64,000 nt of DNA, from assembly GCF_004364345.1 (NCBI RefSeq), contig NZ_SOCA01000004.1, positions 124,001 through 188,000 on the forward strand, in the 5' to 3' direction. This document shows, piece after piece, positions 36,633-47,363 of the stretch. How positions within the stretch are numbered: the stretch's first letter is position 1; every line of letters starts with the position of its first letter. A program made the translations under genes and the position numbers. Origin of the DNA: Prosthecobacter fusiformis. GTDB taxonomy: Bacteria; Verrucomicrobiota; Verrucomicrobiia; Verrucomicrobiales; Verrucomicrobiaceae. A model generated the notes under the pieces. It saw only the letters and a program-made list of their open reading frames with translations. It was not told where the DNA came from and searched no databases.

Positions 36633-39600
36633 ATGACTTTCCAAGCATCAATTTCAGATCCAATGCACAGTGTGATGATCCCCCCCCCCTCCAGACGGAT
36701 GTGGCAGAGTTTAGTGACCGCTTTCATCCTGGTGTTCTCCACGGCCACGGTTTTTGCCGCACCCAGCATTGCGGTAACCTCCGGCAGCGGCGCTTTTGGC
36801 AACGTGCCGATGAACACCACGGCTGATACCACTTATACCATTACGAATAGCGGTGATGCAGTCGCAACCATTACCGGCTTCACTGTGAGTGGGACTGGCT
36901 TTGCTTTACAAGGAGCTGCGCCTACTTCGGTTGCCGCCTCCGGCGGTACGGCGACTTTTACAGTCAGATTCAGCCCCACAGCGCGTCAGAGTTACACTGG
37001 CAGTGCTGTCATCACAAGTACTGGGTCCACAGGCTCTCCCATCACCGTCAACTTAACAGGGACGGGTGTAGCTCCAGAAATCGAAGTCAGTGAGAATGGA
37101 ACGGTTATCAATGATGGTGGTTCTGCGGATTTCCCTGATGTGACTCTAAATGGTGGGCCGAATACCGCCAATAGCAGCCTGACATTCACCATTACGAACA
37201 CTGGGACAGCTCAACTCAATCTTACCGGCACTCCGAAAGTGGTGGTCGGAGGCACTCATGCGAGTGAATTCAGCGTGACCACTCAGCCAGCCGATAATGT
37301 GGCCGCGAGCAATGGGACCACCACATTTGCAGTGCAGTTTACGCCTACAGCACGTGGCACACGATCCGCTACACTTAGCATCGCGAACAATGATCCTGAT
37401 GGCGGAGAGAATCCGTATGTCATTACTGTGAGCGGTGTTGGTGAGGCTCCAGAAATCGCCGTGGAACAGCCTGTAGGAACGGATATTGCCACAGGGGGTA
37501 CCAATAGCTTTGGCAATGTCGTTGTCGGCTATACCGTCCAGCAAACCTTCACTGTGAAGAATACTGGCAATGCCAATTTGAGCCTGACGGGCAATCCAAG
37601 AGTGACGGTGGACGGAGCGCAGGGAACGGAGTTTAAGTTGCTGACTTTTCCTACAGCATCTGTGAGCGGTTCAGGCGGAACTACCACCTTTGTGGTGGAA
37701 TTCACGCCCGGAGCTCTGGGCACCAGGACTGGTGTATTGCACATCGCGAACAATGATCCAGACGGTACTGAAAATCCATTTAACATCACTCTGACAGGTA
37801 ATGGGACAGCCCCTCCTTCCGGCACGGATGGATTTGGGTATCGCTTCACCCAAATTTCCCCCAATGCCGTCACGTTGAAATCCACGGATACGGATGTCAT
37901 TAACGCGGGCGCACTACAGGGGGATGATATTGCCCAGGTCGTGAACTTGGGTTTCAGCTTTTCATTCTATGAAAATGTCTATACAAGCTGTTCGGTTTCG
38001 ACCAACGGGCTAATCACTTTTTCTGGTGCTTCTACCCGCTATTCGCCAGATGTCACATTTCCAAATGGCAATTCCCCGGACAATTTGATTGCCCCTTTTT
38101 GGACGGATTTGCAGACCAAATCTGCGAGTAAAATTCTTTATACCACCAGGGGGGCGGCCCCTAACCGGGTATTCATTCTAGAATTCCAGAATCTGGCGGA
38201 ATACAACAATAATAATGGCGATGTATCCTTTCAGGTACTGCTTTATGAGGGGAGTAATGCCATTGAATTTCAGTACAAGGGTTTCAGCGGATTTAATACG
38301 CCGCGCAGAGCTATCGGTATTGGTATCGAGGATTCGGCACATGTGAATGGTATTGCGATTCCTTTTCCGGGTAATTTTCCCTCCGCTTATAAGTTTAGTC
38401 GGCCCGTCATGGTAACGGTGGAAAGTAATTATATACAGCCAGGTGCCAGCACACCTGTCGCTGTGGGATCCCCCACCTTCGGGCTGAATCCTGGAATAGG
38501 AACAACAAAAGAAATCTACGAATCCACAAAGCGGTTTGAGGCCCCCAACTACATTTATCTGAGCCGATCCTTTGCAGAGTTGCCCGGGGCAGGTGATGTG
38601 AATGATCCGAACCCGAACAACATTGCCTGGTATCGGTTGTCCAACGACGGCTATGCGATCAATGGCCAAACCGTGCAGGGTGCTCGTACTTTTGTGGAAG
38701 TCAGCCTCAATCGAGACATGACCTTCGTCTGGCGCTGGGAGCTGGAATATGCCGTGAATGTCAAGTTTACCGGTGTAGGTAGTCCGGTGCCTATCGCTGG
38801 TCGTTCCTGGTATAAGATAAATACCCCTTTAACTGCTTCCGTAGACACTCTTGTCGATAGTGAATCCACAGGTGTCCGGTTGAAAACAACAGGCTATCAA
38901 ATCACCACGTATGGCCCCACTGGACCAGGAACTCCCGAGCAAGTCTTATTTGTCGATAACCCTACCTTAAGTGTAGGTACCCGTGCTACCACTAAACCTC
39001 TGACTATTGTCGCACCTTTAGAGCTTGAGTGGTTGGTATCTGGCCAAGTACGTTACCGCTTCAATGCGGTTTCCAACGTGCTCGGACAGTCAGACACTGT
39101 TTTCGACGGTCTGCCATTTGTGCGTGTTTATAACCATACATCTACTCCTGTGACGACCTATGGAAGCGGCACGACCACGGATGTCTGGATCAATGTAGGG
39201 GCTGACAGACCGAGTAAAGTAGAGGTGGGGGCTTTTTACCGAACCTCTGACGATGCATTTACTCTGACGGATTTCACGGCTCCTCCTGGAGGCGATTTGG
39301 CACCGCTGGGCACAGACATTTCTGGCATGACGGACAACCCAATTCCTGAGCGTCCGCCTCTAACCGGCACCCGCAACGCGCGTGTCTATACACTTTCCTG
39401 GGGGCCGACAACTCGACCTTGGCCCACTGAAATTCGCTGGGTTTATCAGCCGACTATCTTCCGTGCCGAAGTCCCTCTGGGCATGGCCTTTGACCCTACT
39501 CAGACTATCCCCCCCCTCATCAGGACGGTGGCACCGCTGACCAATCGTGTCTTGAGCGATTCAGGTCCGAACGAATCTACCATGGAGCAGGTAGGTGACC

Positions 39601-42600
39601 TCCCGACGGGCAAGAAGTCTCCTGGGCAGCCACTGCGCTGGGACAAAGTAGATTTTAAACTTTATCCCGTCCATCCCGCCACTCATCGGATCAGTTGGGT
39701 CGATAAGAATGACCAGACGAAGAGCTACAAGATCGAAATTGTTAGCGGTTATCCTGGCCAGACAGTAAATCTTACCACTGAACGCGAAATGCAGGACGGG
39801 ACTCGTGAAGGTTCAGCTCCGACGTATGTGCCGCAGACCACGCTTCCTACGATTGATGTGACAAATCCTGGGGTAGCTTTCCCTGGCGTGGCAGGAAATG
39901 CCCATTACAATCACCTGTTTGATACGACAGTCGGTCGGCGGCCACCAACCAAGTTGGACATCAGTTTGACGGATGAGTGGAAATTCCAAGATCTGACTTA
40001 CACAGATAATGCCACTGATGCCACGGCTAACACTGCGGAAACTGGGGTGCCTTTCAATTCACAAACCGCTGGGCGCAGTGTGATCCTTTACAGTTATCGC
40101 CCGAATCCGGACGAGATTGCAGATGGTAATCTGAGCAGGGAGAAACTTGCCGTGCGTGTGATCCGCTCGACACTCATCACTCCGAACAGGATGGTTACTG
40201 CCGATGATGCCAAGTTGGTACTTGGCAGGCGTGCACTCGAACTTGGCGGAGGCACCGCAGATAATCGGGGTGCGTTTGGCGTCGTGCAGCCCACAGGCAC
40301 GACGAGTGTTGGTTTGGGTACGAGTTTCTTGATGGATTTTTGGCTGAATGCCAAAGGCATGCAAGACTCACCCGTCACGATTGCCAATTGCATCACCGAT
40401 GGTACCGATACCGTGACTTGCTCCAGCACGGCAGGTCTTGTGGCTGGCATGAACATCAGCGGTGCCACCATCGCGACCGGAACCAAAATTGCTTCCGTCA
40501 CGGATGCGACCACTTTTGTCCTTAGTGAGGTTGCCAGCGATTCTGGAACAGGCCTGTCACTGACCGCCTCTGGCAAACCAGTAACCATCTTGACCACCAA
40601 AAATGACAATCTCAAAGTGGTATTGGACCCGACCACTCAAACCATCGCGGTGACTTACTTTGGCGCGACTCTAACCAAAGTGTATCCGACAGCGGGGGCC
40701 GCTTGGCGTCATCATGTCATCCATGTCTTTGCAAACCAAGTCTCCAATGGACCTCAGTCCACTGTCGTAGATTATTATGTGGATGGTGTGCGAGACGAAA
40801 TTGGTTTTGTCACTACCACGCAGAAAAGTCTTATCGACATGGCTTCCTTCGATGTTGGGTCAACATTGACTGCAAACAGCCTGCGATTTGGAGTGGATGC
40901 CGATCCCGTCAGCCAGATGCAGATGGATCAGTTCCGTCTGTTCACCAATTTCCCGTTGGGCAGTTCCCCTGCATCTCCTGTGGACCCATGGCTATCTACA
41001 GCTGACGTGCATACATTGCGGGCCGTCAGAAGGCTGAGTTCGGGGCTTCGCGCCAAGCTTCCTGAGCTGTGGTTTAATTTCGACAAAGACGCCAAGCTGG
41101 GTTCCTCAACGACTTTAGCCAGTGCCTTTGGCAACTCCGGCACTGCCCTAGACATAGCTATCGGCCCGGTGACCAATGACACCACGCAAGTCTATGCAGG
41201 AACGCTGGCCCGTGTGGACCTTCAGGAAGTGGCGACACGCCTCGAAAGTACCCTTGATGATGCTGGGTTCAGCGGCAGTGGCTATGTGCTAAATAAAGTC
41301 TCAAATTACAATGCGAACATCTACAATCGGGATGCCGAAATCGGTGCCTGGGGTACGATCTTTCCAGTCAATGCTGATCTGGTCTTCACGGAGGCGACCA
41401 AGCGCCTTGAAGTGGCTTATTACGAGAATCCATACCGCACGGACCGGTTCTCCCACCCCAATGTGGCCTGGCCGTACGAGGTGGCAGCTTATACTGAGAT
41501 GAAATTCCCGGCCTTCGGTCCTCATAAGGACAAGGCGATTTATATTGCTAGCCGGATTGGCTCGGAAGGGGTGGACCAGAAGGGTCGCGTCCAGAAGGTG
41601 TTCAGTCTCGATCAATATGCCAATTTGACGATCTATAACCAGCCGAATACCGCAGCAGCAGGGTATAACCCAAATGAGGAGCATGCACTGGTAGCCCCTA
41701 CGGGTCGTGCAGCTTTAAAGCTGAAAAATCTGGGTGAGGACATCGACAATAATCCTCCTCTTGCCGCGTTTGCATTGCAGACAGATCTCAATGCCAAGAG
41801 TTCTCCCTATAGCTCCGATCCTTGGGTGCTGGTGCAGGTCAATGATTTGGCAACAGGTGAGCCTGACATGGCCGCCTATCAGGTCTTCAAGACCCGTCCA
41901 GGAACCAATGATACAGCCAAAATTGACTTCCCTCGTCCTGCGGACGCCGCAGTCAATGCCGTAGCGGGCCTTGCCTATGAGAGCGCTTCGACCCCAGAAG
42001 ACCGTTTCCTGACCACGGATAAGACCAAGACATTCAATTTTAAATATGAATTCACCTACAATGCATTTGCGGGTGATCTATTGATCCCACCATACCCATT
42101 GAACATCGTCATTGGAAATGTGGCTATGGCCGATGCCCGGGGAAAAAGCATCCAGGTCAATGGCATCAACCAGAGAACGCTCTGGCGCGACGTGAACAAG
42201 AATGCCTGGATTGTCTCCGGTAACGGCAAATTCTTCCACCAGTATTTCTACCCTTTCCGGGCTGATTTCTACCTGCCCACAAACTCACCGGTTGGAACTC
42301 CTGTGGCATGGCTGCCGGATGCTGAATCTGGTGGCGGCAGAAACTTCACGGGTGTCGGTGCCAACCTCAAACCTGTGAAGGTGGTGTATGACACCTTTTG
42401 GCGCTCTGACTATCCGAAGCTCAAGCGCGGAGAGACCGTTACCTACCAAGGTGGCGAATACTTGGCTGAGACACCGGGAGCGAATGGTTTGCCCGCACTC
42501 GTGGCCATGAAGGCAACTGAGCTGGTTTATGACAGTGCTATCCCCAGCATGGTGATCGGTGATGCCACCACCAATCGGTATGACTTGAACGATGCTTCGG

Positions 42601-45600
42601 CACGAATTGTCCGCCCGTTGGACCGTCGTGAGAAGCCTTTCACGGTGGCCAAGATGGGCACCTCCGGGTTTACTCCAGCCGCCGATACAAAGATCTTCAT
42701 TGTGGCTGAGCGTTGGTTTTTCAAACAGCTCCCCGGATCATTGCAGAAGCGATTCTACTTCGATTCTCTGGCCGAAAAACTCGTGTTCCGTGGTTATCTC
42801 AATGACAAAGATAGCGGCAACAAGGATCTCACTGTTGGACCAGATCCGCTCAACATCGTGGAGCCGAACGTCTTGACTAAATCCGACTACACATTGATTC
42901 GGGGTCTAGCTTCATCAACCGATTGGACCAGTGCCATCGATGCAATGTATCTGCTTTCCCAGAACCCTCATGAGGCAACGGGTGGCAATACATCGGCCTC
43001 CGCCACCATCAAGAATCTCCAAGGTTTAAAGACTAAGCCTACAGACTATCCGGCAGATTTGACAGAGTTCTGGCTTCCGAACTTGTCCGGCCCCGCTGCT
43101 TCTCCTTCGCCCACTCTCGTGCCATTGGACAGCTTCGGTGTGGGATCTGCGTTGATTCCAAATGCAAATCTACTGACTAAGACACCGACGGGTTCGTTGT
43201 ACGTCACCATTGCTGAAAACAACCGGGCCGAGTTGAATGGAGCCCCTGTTAGCCTCCATATCATTGAAATCCTCCCTGACCGTTATCGTGGTGCCATCAA
43301 GGTGATTGAAGCGGCAGATGCTTTCAGTGAAAAAATTTCCCTTCAGCATAACGGCGAGTTCGGCGGCAATACCGGTGATCTTTATTATGAATGGTGGATT
43401 CGTGACGCGGGCGCATTGGACGATGTCGCCTTGGAAGTATTGGCGAATGGAACCTTGAAGCAATACGACTCCAGCGGGAATACTCTGTGGCAGGAATATC
43501 TGCCCAAAGACCGGCTGGAAAATACTTCGCTCACGATTGACGAGAAGCACCACGGGCTGAACTCGATTGTCTTTGAAGGGCGTCCTGATGTGGTACTTGC
43601 TGACAAGCTCGTGCTCATGCGCTACCGGCACAAGAATGAGGCCAGTTGGACGTTGGTGCCGTTTGAGGTCGCTAATCGTGTCACGGCCTGGAAACCGGGA
43701 ACTCCTGCACCATTCCAGTGGGCCGGTGCAGCTAATTCCCCTCAGCTTCAGGCTGATGGTAGCAAGCGCTATATCCCACAGTTGGTGATGGGCTGGGTGA
43801 AGCGCATCCTGGACCGCATCAATCCTTACGAGGCCCGTTACACGGACTTCTTCAGCAACGAGAGCCCGGCCACTTACAGCAGCCAGATCCAGATCGCGGG
43901 AGCTCCTTATGTCGGCAATGTGGCACTTAACCCTGACAAAAATGTCATTGAAAACACCGGGTTAATTGAACTCTACATGACCGTATTAAATCGAGCCAAA
44001 TCACTTTCCATCGACAATTCGACCAACGGTGTGGCCAGTGACGGCGTCAAACAGGCCCTTCTGCTGGCTGCTACCCGGCTTTCGGTGCTTTATGAGCTTC
44101 TGGCCAGCGAGGCTTACAGTGATGCACAGGATTCGACCATCAATGCAGGAGAAGATGGCTCGATGTTGAGCGTCGCCTCCCATACCCATGCTTTCCAAAA
44201 CATGGAGGCAGATCTGATGCACGAGGAACTCGCACTGCTGCGAGGCTCTGATTTCCTCAAAAGTTATCCAGTCTATAACCGACTCTTCTGGAACTATGCC
44301 AAAGGCCTCGGGGAGGCGGCTTACAATGTTAACTATAACATTTACGACGCGAACTCCGACGGCTTCATCAATGAAAATGACGCGCGCAAACTTTATCCCC
44401 AGGGGCATGGGGATGCCTGGGGGCATTACCTCTCCTCTATCGGCATGCACTATACCTTGCTGCAACATCCTGGCTTCAGTTGGAAATCACGCTCGGAGCT
44501 TTATTCGCTCATGCAAAACGTCCTTGAGGTCGATTACCTGGATGAGAAGACGTTCGCCCGACTGGCAGCAGGCAAGGCACGCGCAGGACGTGACATTGTC
44601 CGGAACACCTACCGGATGAATTACACCCAGAACCCCGATGGCCAGTGGCAGGGCTACACCGATGGTGCGGATCCCGCTCGTGCATGGGGAGTCTCGGAAT
44701 GGGCGCATCGTGCTGGTCAGGCGGCTTGGTTCGATTGTGCTGTGGCCAATGCCCTGCTCCCTGAGGATTCAGCAGGCAATAACCCGGAAAATCTGGACCG
44801 TATTGAGCGTTCGGCCGCCGTTGATGAAATCGGAGAAATCGCGGGTGGTCTTCACGAAATTCAACTCGCCATGGATGAAGCCAATGGCGGTGTCAATCCG
44901 CTCGGATTCGACTCTGATGCTTTGACTTTCGACATCGATTTAGGGTCCTATGATCCCGCTGCGGGAGGGGATTCACACTTTGAGCAGGTAGTTTCTCGAG
45001 CACAGGATGCCAGTGGCAACGCGCTCGCAGCTCTGGAATTTGCAACACAAGCGAGTAACAAGCTGCGCGCACTCGGGGACGACACAGATTCGTTGATTCA
45101 GGAGGCCATGAGCCAGGATCTAGACTTCCGGAATCGCCTCATTGAAATCTTCGGTCGGCCTTATGAAGGCACGATGGGTTTCGGAGAGCCTTACCCTGAA
45201 GGTTATGAAGGGCCGGATACTCTCCTCTTTGCTTATCTGGACAAAATCAAGATCGACAAAATCGTTCCACCGATGGCAGGCTCGGATAGCAAGACCATCA
45301 CCTATCAGATGCTGGTAAGTAAGGCGACTGGATCAGAAGTTATGAATAACTCTGAAATGGTGCGGCTTTATAACAAAATGAATAATAATGGGAAAGAGTT
45401 GGCCTTTAGAACCATCCTAAATAGCACTGATAAGTACCGGTTTGGAACGGAAATGAAGGATCTGAGCCTTCCGTATAAGACTGCTTCCAGATATGGCTTT
45501 GAAGCATTGGAAGGTTGGGGCCAGCGCACAAGTTATGGTATCTTGCAAACCGCTTTGCATGACATGCTCACTGATGAAATTGAGCTGGATTCTGCCATGG

Positions 45601-47363
45601 CAGACTACGTTGCCTACCTGAAGGACTTTGAGGAAAAGATTCATCGTCTCCAAAGCGAGCTTGAGATCAATGCACAAAAGGAAGGCAATAAAGATGTCAT
45701 TGTCGGCATCAGAGCGGGCTTCACTTCAGCCATCGCTGCAATTGATGTCGGTCTTGCCATCGCCAATATTGTTAAGAAGCCTGTCCTTATTACAGCAGAA
45801 GCGCTTGAGGCGGCGCTGCCTACGTCGATCGGGTTTTCAAACGACGTTACTTCAGCAGCGCGTGGTGCAGCCGCCGCAGCATCTCATGCTGCCGTTGAGG
45901 CCTACGATGCGGTTGATCAGGCTGCTACCATCGCCAAGACAGTTTTAGAACTCGTTCGCGATGAAGTCATTGCCAGGAAAGAACGTGATAATGAACAACT
46001 GGATTCCTTGCGTGAACTGGAAGGTATGGTCGAGGATCTACAGGGCCATCTGGGTGGCGAGCGCTCGCTACGCAATGCGATAGGATTGGCTCTTCAGAAC
46101 CTGGAAGTACACCGCCAGGGCTATATCACCGCACAGGCAGCTGGGTTCCGACTTCTTCGTGAGCGCGAGGCCTTCAACAAGATCCTCGCCGTCAAAGTGC
46201 AGAAAAACCGCTACCAGGATATGGTCTTCCGCATGTCACGCACCCAGGCGATCAGCAAATATCAAACGGCCTTCAACAATGCCGCGCGGTACACTTGGTT
46301 GGCAGCCCGTGCTTATGACTACGAAACTAGCCTGGATCAAGGCCACCCTGCCGCACCAGGGACGCTTCTAGACAAGATCGTGAAGGAGCGCCAGCTCGGA
46401 CTTTGGGATGAAGAGGGCGAACCTGCTATCGGTAACGGTGGCTTGGCCGAAATCCTGTCTCAGCTCAAAAGCAATTTCAGTGTGCTGAAAGGCCAGTTGG
46501 GAATCAATAACCCCCAGTCTGGAGCTGAGAAAATTTCTCTGCGCAGTGAACTGTTCCGAATCATGGGCTACGACCAGGAAGTGTATGATGCTTTTGATAC
46601 TCCTGCCGATCAGCGCACCGAAGCTCAAATTGCTTTAGTCAATGACAATCCAGATGCACCTGCCAGCCGGGCCCGGTGGCAGGATACCATCAAGGCACGG
46701 ATCGTCCCAGACCTGAATCAGATGCCAGAGTTTGTGCGCCATTGCCGACCTGTTGCCTCAGGAGTCCAACCTGGTATCGTCATCCGCTTTCCGACCAGTA
46801 TTGAGCCTGGGCGTAATTTCTTTGGCTTGCAACTGGCAGCAGGAGATCACAATTATAGTACCGCCAACTTTGCTACCAAGATTCATACCTTTGGTGTGCA
46901 GTTGGAGCACTACGCCACCGCGGGATTAGCTACTTCACCCCGTGCTTATCTAGTACCCGTGGGCAACGATTACCTGCGGACATCCACTTCGGCACTGCCC
47001 ATCACCCGTTCCTGGAGCATTGTGGAACAGCGTATTCCGACGCCTTTCACCATCAATTTGGCCAACCTGTCCTCTCCGAATTACATTCCATCACTCACTG
47101 GTGTCGATGGCGTATTCGGGGAACTGCGTCGGCATGGTGATTTCCGTATGTATCACGATGAAGGGGATCCTGAAGCTGGTGATGATGACACTATCACGGC
47201 AAGCTCCCGTCTCTTTGGCCGTTCCGCCTGGAACTCGGAGTGGATGTTGATCATCCCCGGGGTCAATCTTCACTATGATCCTAGCACGGGCCTGCAGAAG
47301 TTCGCAGATACCGTTTCCGACATTAAGCTCTATTTCCAGACTTACTCACATTCTGGGCAGTAG
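36633..47363 (+). CDS. Giant (3576-aa) exported protein with choice-of-anchor D, LamG-like and TcA-like parts
   Basis: The start ATG at 36633 is preceded by AGGAA at good spacing. The signal peptide SLVTAFILVFSTATVFA lies at residues ~26-42, after a run of ten C. Residues ~43-390 are three choice-of-anchor D units (FGNVPMNTTADTTYTITNSG and TARGTRSATLSIANNDPDGG are typical). Then come a nidogen/anchor-like domain (~395-600), a LamG-like domain (~1200-1450) and an EF-hand/dockerin-like loop (DANSDGFINENDA, ~2570). A long helical part with coiled coil (RKERDNEQLDSLRELEGMVE) spans ~2980-3200, and a beta-rich end finishes DTVSDIKLYFQTYSHSG. The region after ~2370 resembles in outline the C-terminal half of Tc toxin A subunits; this is from memory and not proven. 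It is probably surface-exposed or released. Confidence 0.7.
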   Translation: MTFQASISDPMHSVMIPPPSRRMWQSLVTAFILVFSTATVFAAPSIAVTSGSGAFGNVPMNTTADTTYTITNSGDAVATITGFTVSGTGFALQGAAPTSVAASGGTATFTVRFSPTARQSYTGSAVITSTGSTGSPITVNLTGTGVAPEIEVSENGTVINDGGSADFPDVTLNGGPNTANSSLTFTITNTGTAQLNLTGTPKVVVGGTHASEFSVTTQPADNVAASNGTTTFAVQFTPTARGTRSATLSIANNDPDGGENPYVITVSGVGEAPEIAVEQPVGTDIATGGTNSFGNVVVGYTVQQTFTVKNTGNANLSLTGNPRVTVDGAQGTEFKLLTFPTASVSGSGGTTTFVVEFTPGALGTRTGVLHIANNDPDGTENPFNITLTGNGTAPPSGTDGFGYRFTQISPNAVTLKSTDTDVINAGALQGDDIAQVVNLGFSFSFYENVYTSCSVSTNGLITFSGASTRYSPDVTFPNGNSPDNLIAPFWTDLQTKSASKILYTTRGAAPNRVFILEFQNLAEYNNNNGDVSFQVLLYEGSNAIEFQYKGFSGFNTPRRAIGIGIEDSAHVNGIAIPFPGNFPSAYKFSRPVMVTVESNYIQPGASTPVAVGSPTFGLNPGIGTTKEIYESTKRFEAPNYIYLSRSFAELPGAGDVNDPNPNNIAWYRLSNDGYAINGQTVQGARTFVEVSLNRDMTFVWRWELEYAVNVKFTGVGSPVPIAGRSWYKINTPLTASVDTLVDSESTGVRLKTTGYQITTYGPTGPGTPEQVLFVDNPTLSVGTRATTKPLTIVAPLELEWLVSGQVRYRFNAVSNVLGQSDTVFDGLPFVRVYNHTSTPVTTYGSGTTTDVWINVGADRPSKVEVGAFYRTSDDAFTLTDFTAPPGGDLAPLGTDISGMTDNPIPERPPLTGTRNARVYTLSWGPTTRPWPTEIRWVYQPTIFRAEVPLGMAFDPTQTIPPLIRTVAPLTNRVLSDSGPNESTMEQVGDLPTGKKSPGQPLRWDKVDFKLYPVHPATHRISWVDKNDQTKSYKIEIVSGYPGQTVNLTTEREMQDGTREGSAPTYVPQTTLPTIDVTNPGVAFPGVAGNAHYNHLFDTTVGRRPPTKLDISLTDEWKFQDLTYTDNATDATANTAETGVPFNSQTAGRSVILYSYRPNPDEIADGNLSREKLAVRVIRSTLITPNRMVTADDAKLVLGRRALELGGGTADNRGAFGVVQPTGTTSVGLGTSFLMDFWLNAKGMQDSPVTIANCITDGTDTVTCSSTAGLVAGMNISGATIATGTKIASVTDATTFVLSEVASDSGTGLSLTASGKPVTILTTKNDNLKVVLDPTTQTIAVTYFGATLTKVYPTAGAAWRHHVIHVFANQVSNGPQSTVVDYYVDGVRDEIGFVTTTQKSLIDMASFDVGSTLTANSLRFGVDADPVSQMQMDQFRLFTNFPLGSSPASPVDPWLSTADVHTLRAVRRLSSGLRAKLPELWFNFDKDAKLGSSTTLASAFGNSGTALDIAIGPVTNDTTQVYAGTLARVDLQEVATRLESTLDDAGFSGSGYVLNKVSNYNANIYNRDAEIGAWGTIFPVNADLVFTEATKRLEVAYYENPYRTDRFSHPNVAWPYEVAAYTEMKFPAFGPHKDKAIYIASRIGSEGVDQKGRVQKVFSLDQYANLTIYNQPNTAAAGYNPNEEHALVAPTGRAALKLKNLGEDIDNNPPLAAFALQTDLNAKSSPYSSDPWVLVQVNDLATGEPDMAAYQVFKTRPGTNDTAKIDFPRPADAAVNAVAGLAYESASTPEDRFLTTDKTKTFNFKYEFTYNAFAGDLLIPPYPLNIVIGNVAMADARGKSIQVNGINQRTLWRDVNKNAWIVSGNGKFFHQYFYPFRADFYLPTNSPVGTPVAWLPDAESGGGRNFTGVGANLKPVKVVYDTFWRSDYPKLKRGETVTYQGGEYLAETPGANGLPALVAMKATELVYDSAIPSMVIGDATTNRYDLNDASARIVRPLDRREKPFTVAKMGTSGFTPAADTKIFIVAERWFFKQLPGSLQKRFYFDSLAEKLVFRGYLNDKDSGNKDLTVGPDPLNIVEPNVLTKSDYTLIRGLASSTDWTSAIDAMYLLSQNPHEATGGNTSASATIKNLQGLKTKPTDYPADLTEFWLPNLSGPAASPSPTLVPLDSFGVGSALIPNANLLTKTPTGSLYVTIAENNRAELNGAPVSLHIIEILPDRYRGAIKVIEAADAFSEKISLQHNGEFGGNTGDLYYEWWIRDAGALDDVALEVLANGTLKQYDSSGNTLWQEYLPKDRLENTSLTIDEKHHGLNSIVFEGRPDVVLADKLVLMRYRHKNEASWTLVPFEVANRVTAWKPGTPAPFQWAGAANSPQLQADGSKRYIPQLVMGWVKRILDRINPYEARYTDFFSNESPATYSSQIQIAGAPYVGNVALNPDKNVIENTGLIELYMTVLNRAKSLSIDNSTNGVASDGVKQALLLAATRLSVLYELLASEAYSDAQDSTINAGEDGSMLSVASHTHAFQNMEADLMHEELALLRGSDFLKSYPVYNRLFWNYAKGLGEAAYNVNYNIYDANSDGFINENDARKLYPQGHGDAWGHYLSSIGMHYTLLQHPGFSWKSRSELYSLMQNVLEVDYLDEKTFARLAAGKARAGRDIVRNTYRMNYTQNPDGQWQGYTDGADPARAWGVSEWAHRAGQAAWFDCAVANALLPEDSAGNNPENLDRIERSAAVDEIGEIAGGLHEIQLAMDEANGGVNPLGFDSDALTFDIDLGSYDPAAGGDSHFEQVVSRAQDASGNALAALEFATQASNKLRALGDDTDSLIQEAMSQDLDFRNRLIEIFGRPYEGTMGFGEPYPEGYEGPDTLLFAYLDKIKIDKIVPPMAGSDSKTITYQMLVSKATGSEVMNNSEMVRLYNKMNNNGKELAFRTILNSTDKYRFGTEMKDLSLPYKTASRYGFEALEGWGQRTSYGILQTALHDMLTDEIELDSAMADYVAYLKDFEEKIHRLQSELEINAQKEGNKDVIVGIRAGFTSAIAAIDVGLAIANIVKKPVLITAEALEAALPTSIGFSNDVTSAARGAAAAASHAAVEAYDAVDQAATIAKTVLELVRDEVIARKERDNEQLDSLRELEGMVEDLQGHLGGERSLRNAIGLALQNLEVHRQGYITAQAAGFRLLREREAFNKILAVKVQKNRYQDMVFRMSRTQAISKYQTAFNNAARYTWLAARAYDYETSLDQGHPAAPGTLLDKIVKERQLGLWDEEGEPAIGNGGLAEILSQLKSNFSVLKGQLGINNPQSGAEKISLRSELFRIMGYDQEVYDAFDTPADQRTEAQIALVNDNPDAPASRARWQDTIKARIVPDLNQMPEFVRHCRPVASGVQPGIVIRFPTSIEPGRNFFGLQLAAGDHNYSTANFATKIHTFGVQLEHYATAGLATSPRAYLVPVGNDYLRTSTSALPITRSWSIVEQRIPTPFTINLANLSSPNYIPSLTGVDGVFGELRRHGDFRMYHDEGDPEAGDDDTITASSRLFGRSAWNSEWMLIIPGVNLHYDPSTGLQKFADTVSDIKLYFQTYSHSGQ
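36680..36689 (+). repeat. Run of ten C, possible phase-variation tract
   Basis: Ten consecutive C lie 47 bp after the ATG of the giant gene and just before its signal peptide, encoding Ile-Pro-Pro-Pro-Ser. Loss or gain of one base would frameshift translation started at 36633. It is the longest G/C homopolymer I found in the window. Confidence 0.7.
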
